A DNA stretch of 64,000 nucleotides from SFFI01 sp964398655 (GTDB taxonomy: Bacteria > Bacillota > Clostridia > Saccharofermentanales > DTU023): positions 1 to 64,000 of the forward strand of contig CAYNNG010000002.1 in the NCBI GenBank assembly GCA_964398655.1. Reading direction: 5' to 3'. Numbering within the stretch: the first letter of the stretch is position 1; every line of letters starts with the position of its first letter. This document shows, in pieces, positions 7,793 through 15,333 of the stretch. The translations under genes and the position numbers were made by a program. Below the pieces are notes generated by a model. The model did no database searches and was not told the DNA's origin. It saw only the letters and a program-made list of their open reading frames with translations.

Positions 7793-9721
7793 CTAAGACT
7801 GGGTGATTTGCTGGAGCAGAATGCTTTCTAAGCCTTCTATCTGAAGCTGGTCTCTTACGGGAGGGAAAACCTGGTCGGGTTCTTCAGGCAGCGACCAGTG
7901 GGCGAGGAGGGGCTGCCAGGTGCCTGCGGGCAGGTCTAGATACCAGATGCTGCTGAGAGCGTTATGCATAATCAAGTAGCTTTGACCCTTAAAGTTGATC
8001 TGGTAAGCGATATGTCCTTCTTCCACGCGATAGGTCTGCACAGCTTGCGCAATTTCTCCATAAGCTGTAAGTGAGAAGACCTTCAGCTCTTTACGGGTGG
8101 CTAGGAGACGACGGAAAAGCTGGCCAAGTTCAGGGTATTGGGCGGCCCGGTCGTAATCTAAGGCGTTGATGTCATCGGGAGACTTGTAGCTGTTATCTAA
8201 GCCCTGTTTGGTCCGCATAAATTCTTGGCCGGCGTGGAAGAAGAGAGTGCCAAAGGATAAGCACTGGATAGAGAGGGCCAAGGCCTGCCGCTTAAAAGAT
8301 TCTTCGGGACTGATTTCACCCAGGGACAGGCGAAGCTTATCGTAGAGGGTGGCATTGTCGTGGCACTCTGTATAGATTACAGATTGACTGGCGTCCAGGT
8401 AGTAGCCGTGGTCCGGCTGCCCGAGGATGTTTTTGTAAACTTGCCAGGTTTTGGACAAGCTGGTATCTCTGCTTAAAAAGCCTTGGGCGTCGTGCCCAAA
8501 GTTAGACCCCCGCAGGACATCACGGAATTGGTCGTTGAAAAATCGGATGCCGGGCAGCTTCTGAGCCTGGCTTTGGTTAGCGGGAGTAATGCCTGCCGGG
8601 TGATTGCCCATTTGCCAGCCTTCACCTAAGAGTATGATCTGTGGGTCGATTTTATTCAGGGCCTGGCGCACACCCTGCATGGTTTCTACGTCATGTATAC
8701 CCATCAAATCAAAACGGAAGCCATCAATTTGGTAGGTACGGGCCCAGTAGCACAGGGAGTCGATCATATATCTGCGGAACATGGCTTGCTCGGAGGCAGT
8801 TTCGTTGCCACAACCTGTACCATCGCACAGTTGGCCATCTTCCCGCAAGCGGAAGTAGTAGCCGGGCACGGTCTGATTTAGGGGAGACCTGCCTAGGTCG
8901 TATACGTGGTTGTAAACCACATCCATAATAACCTTGAAGCCTGCCTGGTGTAGGGTATGAACAAGGGTCTTGAACTCAATCACCCGGCTTACGGGGTCTT
9001 GGGGTTTGGTCGCGTAAGAGCCTTCCACCACGTTATAATTTTGCGGGTCGTAGCCCCAGTTATATTGGGCATTAAAGGAGAGGTCGCCAGCCTCATCCAC
9101 GGTTGCGAAGTCGAAACAAGGCATGATTTGGATGTGGCTAACACCCAAAGAGCGCAGGTAATTCAGGCCCGAGGCCTGGCCTTGACCGGTATGCGTACCT
9201 TCTTCGCAAAGTCCTAAAAATTTGCCCTTATGATAGATGCCGTTGTCTGGCCCTATCGTTAGGTCGCGGATATGAATTTCATAAATCGCAAGTTCATTTT
9301 GCTTAAACTGCAGAGGTGCTCGCTCGGTTGTCCAGCCTTCCGGGTTATAGGCATCAGGATCTAGCAGAACAGAAGGTTTGCCATTGGCTCTAGCCGCAAC
9401 CGCATAGGGGTCGGCGGACTCTTGTACGGTTCCATCGGGAAAGGTCAGAAGATAGGTGTAATCCTGCAACCAGAAATCACCTTGAAGGTCTAGAGACCAA
9501 AGTCCGGGGTGCTGGCTGTCCGGCTGCAGGTCCAAGAGCCATTTTTGGCCCTGGCCTAAACTGAGCTGCACACGGGTAGCGGTTGGCGCCCACAGGCGAA
9601 ATTTACTCAAAGCTGGGCTATAATAAGCTCCAAGCGGACCCTCGTAATCATATTTATCATTAAATGCCCGCGAATGTAGGTAAGCTAAATTAAACACAAA
9701 GTGGTCCTGAGCCTTTCTCAA
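7793..9721 (-). CDS. pulA: Type I pullulanase (glycogen/starch debranching)
   Basis: About 642 residues. It hydrolyses alpha-1,6 branches of glycogen, pullulan or limit dextrins. An N-terminal CBM48-like beta domain (about residues 25-130) precedes the GH13 barrel. The type I signature YNWGYDPQNYNV is present, as are the nucleophile region DGFRFDLMGIHD, the acid/base region LLGEGWQMGN and the transition-state Asp region YTECHDNATLYD. There is no signal peptide, so it is likely cytoplasmic and works with glgP nearby. The longest frame starts with TTG at 9721, which has no well-placed Shine-Dalgarno; an in-frame GTG about eight codons downstream is an alternative. Confidence 0.93.
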   Translation of the reverse strand: MRKAQDHFVFNLAYLHSRAFNDKYDYEGPLGAYYSPALSKFRLWAPTATRVQLSLGQGQKWLLDLQPDSQHPGLWSLDLQGDFWLQDYTYLLTFPDGTVQESADPYAVAARANGKPSVLLDPDAYNPEGWTTERAPLQFKQNELAIYEIHIRDLTIGPDNGIYHKGKFLGLCEEGTHTGQGQASGLNYLRSLGVSHIQIMPCFDFATVDEAGDLSFNAQYNWGYDPQNYNVVEGSYATKPQDPVSRVIEFKTLVHTLHQAGFKVIMDVVYNHVYDLGRSPLNQTVPGYYFRLREDGQLCDGTGCGNETASEQAMFRRYMIDSLCYWARTYQIDGFRFDLMGIHDVETMQGVRQALNKIDPQIILLGEGWQMGNHPAGITPANQSQAQKLPGIRFFNDQFRDVLRGSNFGHDAQGFLSRDTSLSKTWQVYKNILGQPDHGYYLDASQSVIYTECHDNATLYDKLRLSLGEISPEESFKRQALALSIQCLSFGTLFFHAGQEFMRTKQGLDNSYKSPDDINALDYDRAAQYPELGQLFRRLLATRKELKVFSLTAYGEIAQAVQTYRVEEGHIAYQINFKGQSYLIMHNALSSIWYLDLPAGTWQPLLAHWSLPEEPDQVFPPVRDQLQIEGLESILLQQITQS

Positions 9722-9788
9722 ATAGTTAGTAAAGTATACCTCATATCAGGCTGACTTTAGTTAAATGACCAGCATAGAGGAAAAGGCC

Positions 9789-9817
9789 TTGACAGGCTGG
9801 AAAGGCCGTGAGATAAT
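9789..9817 (+). promoter_or_regulatory. Strong promoter of rpmF
   Basis: A consensus TTGACA (9789-9794), 17-base spacer and GATAAT (9812-9817), about 90 bases before rpmF. Confidence 0.8.
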
Positions 9818-9908
9818 CACTAACGCTGTTTTAGGAAAACTCTATTTTTAGAGACAAGCTGTTTAGCGAAGTGCTAATAAGCATATTTAGATAAAGGGAG
9901 GCAGAAAC

Positions 9909-10094
9909 ATGGCAGTACCTAAGAGAAAATGGTCAAAACGCAGATCTCGGATGTCGCGCGCCCAGGAAAAACTTACTCAAGTTAATCTTTCCGAATGCCC
10001 TCAATGCCACGAACTTAAGCTCCCCCACGTAGTCTGCAAAAACTGTGGTTACTACAAGGGAAGAGAAGTCGTAGCCATTGACAAAGAGGCCTAG
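9909..10094 (+). CDS. rpmF: 50S ribosomal protein L32
   Basis: 61 residues. It begins MAVPKRKWSKRRSRMSRAQ, the conserved L32 N-terminus, and carries a CxxC...CxxC zinc ribbon (CPQCHE and CKNCGYY), the zinc-bearing form of L32. GGGAGG precedes the ATG by seven bases. The usual upstream partner, a YceD/DUF177 gene, is not here; the gene has its own strong promoter. der begins 76 bases downstream. Confidence 0.97.
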   Translation: MAVPKRKWSKRRSRMSRAQEKLTQVNLSECPQCHELKLPHVVCKNCGYYKGREVVAIDKEA

Positions 10095-10170
10095 GCCTCC
10101 AGGTCTTTTTAGTGAAGCTTGAGCAGCGGGGCGTCTTGTCCAGCTGCTTTTTTACGTTATGAGGTAAGCA

Positions 10171-11547
10171 ATGTCCAAACCCGTAATTGCCATAGTTGGT
10201 CGACCCAATGTAGGGAAATCCAGCATTTTCAATGCCCTGGCAGGGGAGCGTATTTCCATTGTGCATGACAGTCCTGGTGTTACTCGTGACCGCATTTACG
10301 CTGAGCCGGAATGGTTCGGGCGTGAGTTTGTCTTGATTGATACTGGCGGACTGGAACCTGGTTCAGAGGACCCCATTTTGCAGCAGATGGCCCGCCAGGT
10401 TGGCTTTGCGCTGGAGTCTGCAGATGCCATCCTCTTTCTCTGTGATCTGCGTGATGGATTAACCAACCAGGACCGCGAAATTGCCTCTTTCCTGCGTAAG
10501 TCAGACAAGCCTATCGTCCTGGCACTCAATAAGGCCGACCAAATAGGGTCTATGCCTCCCGAAGCCTATGAATTTTTCGAACTAGGTTTTGGTGAGCCCA
10601 TCTGTGTTTCAGCCCTGCATAAGCTGGGCCTGGGCGATATGGTTTCCGCGCTCCTGGACCAGGTGCCAGAAACGCCAGTATCCGAAGAAGACCAGCATCG
10701 TATCTCTGTAGCCATTATCGGCAAGCCGAACGTGGGGAAATCCTCTCTGCTAAATAATCTCTTGGCCGAAGACCGGGCTATTGTGTCTAATATCCCTGGA
10801 ACTACGCGTGACTCGCTCGATGTAAATATTGACAATGCCTATGGCTTTTTCCGCTTTATCGATACGGCCGGCCTCAGGCGCAAAGCCAAGGTCAAAGAAG
10901 CTGTAGAAAAATACAGCACTATGCGTACCCAAGCCGCGGTAGAACGGGCTGATGTCTGTCTAATTCTTTTGGATGCTACAGATGAGATTTCCGAGCAAGA
11001 CACGAAAATTGCCGGTCTAGCCCACAACGCGGGTAAGGCCTCACTTTTTGTGGTCAATAAGTGGGATCTCTTGGAAAATAAAGACCAGAAGTTCCAGACT
11101 TGGCAGGATGAGATCAAGCAGCGCTTTGCCTTTATGCCTTATGCGGAAATGACGGCCATCTCAGCGGTGACCGGCCAAAGGGTAGAGGGACTATACCAAG
11201 CGATTGTCGACATATATGAGGAAGCTTCCAAGCGCCTTTCCACGGCGGTGGTTAACGAGGTGCTCGCAGAAGCCCTAGCCATGCACCGGCCGCCTAGCGA
11301 CAAGGGGAGGGCCCTGAAGATCTTCTATGGCAGTCAGGTCTCGGTCCGGCCCCCACATTTTATTTTCTTTATTAATGACAAAAAACTCATGCATTTTTCC
11401 TATGAACGCTATTTGGAAAATCGTCTGCGTGAGGCCTTTGGCTTCCGCGGCTCCCCCATCTTTATCAGCTGGAGGGAACGCAAACGTGATGATTACCTTA
11501 AGGTAGATGGCAAACAGAGCAGAGATAGGTCTGGAGAACAGGAATAA
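10171..11547 (+). CDS. der: Ribosome biogenesis GTPase Der (EngA)
   Basis: 458 residues with two tandem GTPase domains and a C-terminal KH-like domain, the diagnostic EngA layout. G1 motifs are GRPNVGKSS near residue 10 and GKPNVGKSS near residue 185; G3 motifs are DTGG and DTAG; G4 motifs are NKAD and NKWD. The C-terminal KH-like region (about residues 355-440) includes VSVRPPHFIFFIND. It acts in 50S subunit assembly. typA starts five bases after the stop, so the two GTPase genes are co-transcribed. Confidence 0.97.
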   Translation: MSKPVIAIVGRPNVGKSSIFNALAGERISIVHDSPGVTRDRIYAEPEWFGREFVLIDTGGLEPGSEDPILQQMARQVGFALESADAILFLCDLRDGLTNQDREIASFLRKSDKPIVLALNKADQIGSMPPEAYEFFELGFGEPICVSALHKLGLGDMVSALLDQVPETPVSEEDQHRISVAIIGKPNVGKSSLLNNLLAEDRAIVSNIPGTTRDSLDVNIDNAYGFFRFIDTAGLRRKAKVKEAVEKYSTMRTQAAVERADVCLILLDATDEISEQDTKIAGLAHNAGKASLFVVNKWDLLENKDQKFQTWQDEIKQRFAFMPYAEMTAISAVTGQRVEGLYQAIVDIYEEASKRLSTAVVNEVLAEALAMHRPPSDKGRALKIFYGSQVSVRPPHFIFFINDKKLMHFSYERYLENRLREAFGFRGSPIFISWRERKRDDYLKVDGKQSRDRSGEQE

Positions 11548-11552
11548 TCAAG

Positions 11553-13391
11553 ATGAAAACAAAGAGCTTACGAAACATTGCAATTGTCGCACACGTCGAC
11601 CATGGTAAAACCACCTTAGTCGACGGTTTGCTGAAATCTTCAGGACTATTTAGGGCCGATGAAGTATTACCCGACCAAGTGATGGACTCTGACGCGATTG
11701 AGCGGGAGAGAGGGATCACGATTTTAGCGAAGAATACAGCTATTAACTACGGCGACACCCGCATTAATATTGTGGACACCCCAGGACACGCTGACTTTTC
11801 CGGCGAAGTTGAAAGAGTCCTCAAAATGGTTGATGGCGTCCTGCTCTTGGTGGATGCCTTTGACGGCCCCATGCCCCAAACCCGTTTTGTCTTGGCGAAG
11901 GCTTTAGCCATGAACCTCAAAACTATCGTGATCATCAACAAAATTGACCGGCCCGACGCCAGACCCAGTGAAGTTGCTGATATGGTGTTAGAACTCTATA
12001 TGGATTTAGGGGCTACGGACGAGCAGATTGAATTTCCTATCCTGTATGCCTCAGCTAAGAAAGCTGCTTCCTTTAGAGAATTGCCAGAGAAGTTGGACGA
12101 AGAAACTCTGAATAATGCTGACATGCGGCCGATCTTGGATACCATTGTAGATACTATCCCCGAGGCCAGAGGTGATGACTCTGCACCCTTGCAGATGCTG
12201 GTGTCCAACATTGACTATGATAACTATCTGGGCAGACTGGCTACCGGCCGTATTCAAAGAGGGACGCTTAAGGCTGGTGATCAAGTAAGCCTGATTTCTT
12301 CAGCCGATGGCAAGGTCCACTCGGAAAAGATCACGAAGGTTTTTGTCTTCCAAGGTCTGGGCCGGCAGCCAGTAGATGTGGCAGGCAGCGGGGAGATCGT
12401 TTGTCTGGGCGGTATTGAAGAAGTCCAAATTGGCGACACCATTTGCCAGCCTGACCATCTGGAAGCCCTGGATTTTGTAGAAATTGAAGAACCTACAATT
12501 GCCATGGTGTTTCAGGTTAACGATAGTCCTTTTGCTGGGCGCGAAGGAACCTATGTAACCTCCCGCCATATCCGGGACCGCCTGGAAAAGGAAATGCTGC
12601 GCAATGTGGCCATGCGGCTGGAATATACCGACCGCGAGGATAGCTTTATTGTTAAGGGCAGGGGAGAGCTACATATTTCTATCTTGATCGAAAATATGCG
12701 GCGCGAGGGTTATGAATTTCAGGTTTCCCGTCCTTACATTTTGCAGAAGGAAATAGATGGGGTCTTGATGGAGCCCCAGGAGATCCTGAGTGTATCGGTG
12801 GCAGAAGAATATGCGGGCGCGGTTATTGAAGGACTGGGCCGGCGCAAGGCGGAAATGCTGGCTATGCATCCGCCCTTTAAGTCCTCGGTCCGTTTGGAAT
12901 TCCGTATTCCCTCGCGTCAACTGATTGGTTACCGTTCTCAGTTCATGACTGACACGCGGGGCAACGGGATTATGTCCTCAATCCTGGATGGATATATCCC
13001 GGTCAAAGGGGAGAGCGTGGGACGCAACCACGGGGTCATTGTGGCATTTGAAGAGGGTGAGGCTACCCAATATGGCCTCCATAACGCCCAGGACCGTGGT
13101 GAGCTCTTCATTGGCCCAGGTACCCAGGTCTACGAAGGTATGATCATCGGGACTACCATGCAGACCGAAGATGTCCAGGTTAATGTTTGCAAGAAAAAAC
13201 AGCTAACCAACATGCGGGCCGCAGGTTCGGATGAGACCTTACGGCTCTCACCTCCAGTTGAGATGAGCCTAGAGCAGAGCATGGAATTTATCTCGGACGA
13301 GGAAATGATTGAACTCACGCCCACCAGCCTGCGTCTCCGCAAGAAAATTCTTGATACCAAGCAGAGGCTAAAAGATAGCTCAAAGAAATAA
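11553..13391 (+). CDS. typA: Ribosome-associated GTPase TypA/BipA
   Basis: 612 residues, full length. It has the translational GTPase domain with G1 AHVDHGKTTLVD, switch region RERGITI, G3 DTPGHADF and G4 NKIDRPDARP, followed by domain II, EF-G-like domains III and V, and the BipA-specific C-terminal domain (VGRNHGVIVAFEEGEATQYG, then the MRAAGSDETLRLSPP segment). BipA binds ribosomes and assists 50S assembly under stress or low temperature. It is immediately downstream of der. Confidence 0.97.
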   Translation: MKTKSLRNIAIVAHVDHGKTTLVDGLLKSSGLFRADEVLPDQVMDSDAIERERGITILAKNTAINYGDTRINIVDTPGHADFSGEVERVLKMVDGVLLLVDAFDGPMPQTRFVLAKALAMNLKTIVIINKIDRPDARPSEVADMVLELYMDLGATDEQIEFPILYASAKKAASFRELPEKLDEETLNNADMRPILDTIVDTIPEARGDDSAPLQMLVSNIDYDNYLGRLATGRIQRGTLKAGDQVSLISSADGKVHSEKITKVFVFQGLGRQPVDVAGSGEIVCLGGIEEVQIGDTICQPDHLEALDFVEIEEPTIAMVFQVNDSPFAGREGTYVTSRHIRDRLEKEMLRNVAMRLEYTDREDSFIVKGRGELHISILIENMRREGYEFQVSRPYILQKEIDGVLMEPQEILSVSVAEEYAGAVIEGLGRRKAEMLAMHPPFKSSVRLEFRIPSRQLIGYRSQFMTDTRGNGIMSSILDGYIPVKGESVGRNHGVIVAFEEGEATQYGLHNAQDRGELFIGPGTQVYEGMIIGTTMQTEDVQVNVCKKKQLTNMRAAGSDETLRLSPPVEMSLEQSMEFISDEEMIELTPTSLRLRKKILDTKQRLKDSSKK

Positions 13392-13442
13392 GGGCTGGGC
13401 CTGTTCTTTGACCAAAATTAGGACAGACCTAGACTTGCCCTG

Positions 13443-13448
13443 TATAAT
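13443..13448 (+). promoter_or_regulatory. Probable -10 box for mltG
   Basis: A perfect TATAAT at 13443-13448, 38 bases before the mltG start. No good -35 box lies at 16-18 bases, so the promoter call rests on the -10 element and its position after typA. Confidence 0.4.
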
Positions 13449-13486
13449 GCAGCTAGAAACACAAGTACTCAGACAAGGAGTTTATT

Positions 13487-14683
13487 GTGGCAAGCAAGAT
13501 AAGTAAAACCTTAATCGTACTCTTGATTATTGCAGGCTTGGTTGCCGTGCTCTTTTCTAGCTTTTTATTTGGCTATAACTATGTCCGCTCTCAGGATGAG
13601 GATTATCGGAGAATGTCCGCAGAGGCAGAGGCCAATGAAGGTAACTTGGTGACGGAAGATACACCTGGCGCCATACCAATTTTTATCCCTCGGTCTTCTG
13701 ATATAGATGACATTACCCGCATCCTGGAAGAGGCGGGCTTCATCTCTAATCCGGTTATCTTCAAGCTGATGTCTAAGTTTAATGGCTATAACGGCAACTA
13801 CCAGGCCGGTACCCACTATCTCCTGCCTGATATGTCTTACGATGCCATCATGTTTGCCTTAACTCGGCAGCCTAAGCCTCTGAAGATTACCTTTGTAGAG
13901 GGTGAGACCTACCTGGAAATGCGCCAAAAGATGGTGGATTCGGGCCTAAATATTGATGTCCAGCGCATGGACAGCCTGGTCCGCAATCCTAATGAGTTTT
14001 TGGATTACGACTTTGTGCGTAAGCTCTCTGCCTCCTCCAGCCGCGAATGGATTTTGCAAGGTTATCTCTGGCCAGATACATATTGGTTTGACCCTAACCT
14101 GGACGAGGTCTCAATTTTACGTTTGTTCTTGGATAATACAGAGCAGAAACTGCAGGCGGGCAAATATGAGGAGAAGGCCGCCAGCATGGGGATGACCCTG
14201 GATGAAGTCATGAATCTGGCCTCCATCGTGCAAAAAGAAGGCAATATTGAAGAAATGTCCAAGATCGGCAAAGTCTTCCTCAACCGCTATAATCAGCAGA
14301 TGCCCATGGAATCCTGCGCGACTATTAATTACCTCCGAGGTGAAGAAGGTTTGGATCCGATTCCCTGGGCTTTAAGTTCCGACCTCGTGAAATATCGGAA
14401 TAACCCTTACAATACTTACAGCTTTGCCGGCTTGCCTCCGGGACCGATTAATAACCCGGGAACTCTAGCGATTGAGGGTGTACTGTGGCCGGCCAATAAC
14501 GACTCCTGGCCGGGAGCAGACAGCTATCTCTACTTCTGCGCAACGGGTGAAGGAGATAACGTCTTCGCTACAAGCCTGGAGGAGCATGAGGCGAATATAG
14601 CCTACTATTCGGCTCAATGGTATGCCGACGAGGGCCAAGAAGCGCCGGGATTTGGTGACCATGATACAGATGAGCAAGGCTAA
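13487..14683 (+). CDS. mltG: Endolytic peptidoglycan transglycosylase MltG (YceG family)
   Basis: 398 residues. One N-terminal transmembrane helix (about residues 8-28) anchors it outside the membrane. A LysM-like region follows, then the YceG catalytic domain with the family motif LASIVQKEGN, whose glutamate is the catalytic residue, and the YNTYSFAGLPPGPINNPG loop plus NVFATSLEEHEANI near the end. It cleaves nascent glycan strands and limits their length. The start is GTG at 13487 with AAGGAG seven bases upstream. The last four bases overlap the end of a convergent gene, and its likely terminator lies inside that gene. Confidence 0.93.
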   Translation: MASKISKTLIVLLIIAGLVAVLFSSFLFGYNYVRSQDEDYRRMSAEAEANEGNLVTEDTPGAIPIFIPRSSDIDDITRILEEAGFISNPVIFKLMSKFNGYNGNYQAGTHYLLPDMSYDAIMFALTRQPKPLKITFVEGETYLEMRQKMVDSGLNIDVQRMDSLVRNPNEFLDYDFVRKLSASSSREWILQGYLWPDTYWFDPNLDEVSILRLFLDNTEQKLQAGKYEEKAASMGMTLDEVMNLASIVQKEGNIEEMSKIGKVFLNRYNQQMPMESCATINYLRGEEGLDPIPWALSSDLVKYRNNPYNTYSFAGLPPGPINNPGTLAIEGVLWPANNDSWPGADSYLYFCATGEGDNVFATSLEEHEANIAYYSAQWYADEGQEAPGFGDHDTDEQG

Positions 14684-15165
14684 ACTACCAAGGGTAACAG
14701 CAGCCAGGCTAGACAATAGAAGGGCAAGAGGGGCAAGGCCAATGTGTCTTGCCCCTTTTTCGTGGGTTGAGCTTTCTTCCTGAGGCCATACTGGGAGATG
14801 AGGACCAGAAATCCCATGGTCAGCAGGCAAAAAACAGAGGCCAGGGCAGCTAGGACCAAGCAGGCCCACAAACCTTCCAGCGGGGCGAGAGCCGCCAGTA
14901 CCAGAAGGTCGGCTGCTCCCAGATAAAATCTTTCTTGGGCTTTTTCCCAAGCCCGCACCAAGAAGACTAACAGGCAAAAAAAGAGGCTGGAAGCGAGGGT
15001 TTGGCCAAAGGGCAGGCGTGAATCCGTCTGCAGCAGCCACTGCAGCCAAGCGGCCAAACTTAAGAGCAGAATTTTATGCAGACCTACTTGCTGGCTGCGG
15101 AGGTCTTCCTGAGCCAGGCTGAGCAGAAGCATAAGACAGAAAAAATTAAGGACTTTAAGCAACAT
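14680..15165 (-). CDS. Small prepilin-peptidase-like (A24) membrane protein
   Basis: 161 residues, strongly hydrophobic, five or six predicted helices. Two aspartate contexts fit A24 aspartyl peptidases: a first Asp-x-Arg (EDLRSQQVG) and a second in YLGAADLLVLAALAP, equivalent to the family GxGDxxLL motif, then a C-terminal P-FYCLAWLL helix. The N-terminal cysteine methyltransferase domain of full PilD is absent, as in TadV/CpaA-like single-domain forms. The start is ATG at 15165, preceded by AAAGGAG seven bases upstream; an in-frame ATG at 15189 lacks such a site. No pilin or pilus genes occur in this window except comEA far away. The GAAD in place of GxGD is a mild deviation. Confidence 0.55.
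   Translation of the reverse strand: MLLKVLNFFCLMLLLSLAQEDLRSQQVGLHKILLLSLAAWLQWLLQTDSRLPFGQTLASSLFFCLLVFLVRAWEKAQERFYLGAADLLVLAALAPLEGLWACLVLAALASVFCLLTMGFLVLISQYGLRKKAQPTKKGQDTLALPLLPFYCLAWLLLPLVV
14730..14760 (+). terminator. Rho-independent terminator for mltG, embedded in the opposite gene
   Basis: GGGGCAAG (14730-14737), 10-nt loop, CTTGCCCC (14748-14755), then TTTTT. It lies 46 bases after the mltG stop, inside the convergent A24-like coding region. Confidence 0.75.
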
Positions 15166-15271
15166 GGACCTACTCCTTTGCCCTAGCATGACCTAAAGCT
15201 AGGGGGTGGTGTACTACTTTCCTGCGACAAACGCTGGTAACTGCTCACAATTGTCGTTGGAAAAGCCTAAT

Positions 15272-15301
15272 TTGACCCTTGCTCACACGCTTGGCTATAA
15301 T
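15272..15301 (+). promoter_or_regulatory. Promoter of glgP
   Basis: TTGACC (15272-15277), 18-base spacer, TATAAT (15296-15301), 33 bases before the glgP start. Confidence 0.8.
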
Positions 15302-15333
15302 ATTTCTGCTATTCACACAAAGGAGCACAGAGT

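Noticed and set aside
14465..15049. A 194-codon minus-strand frame overlapping mltG and the A24-like gene
   Set aside because: The other minus-strand frame at 14680-15165 has the ribosome site and the hydrophobic A24-type pattern; both cannot be coding in the same strand at once.
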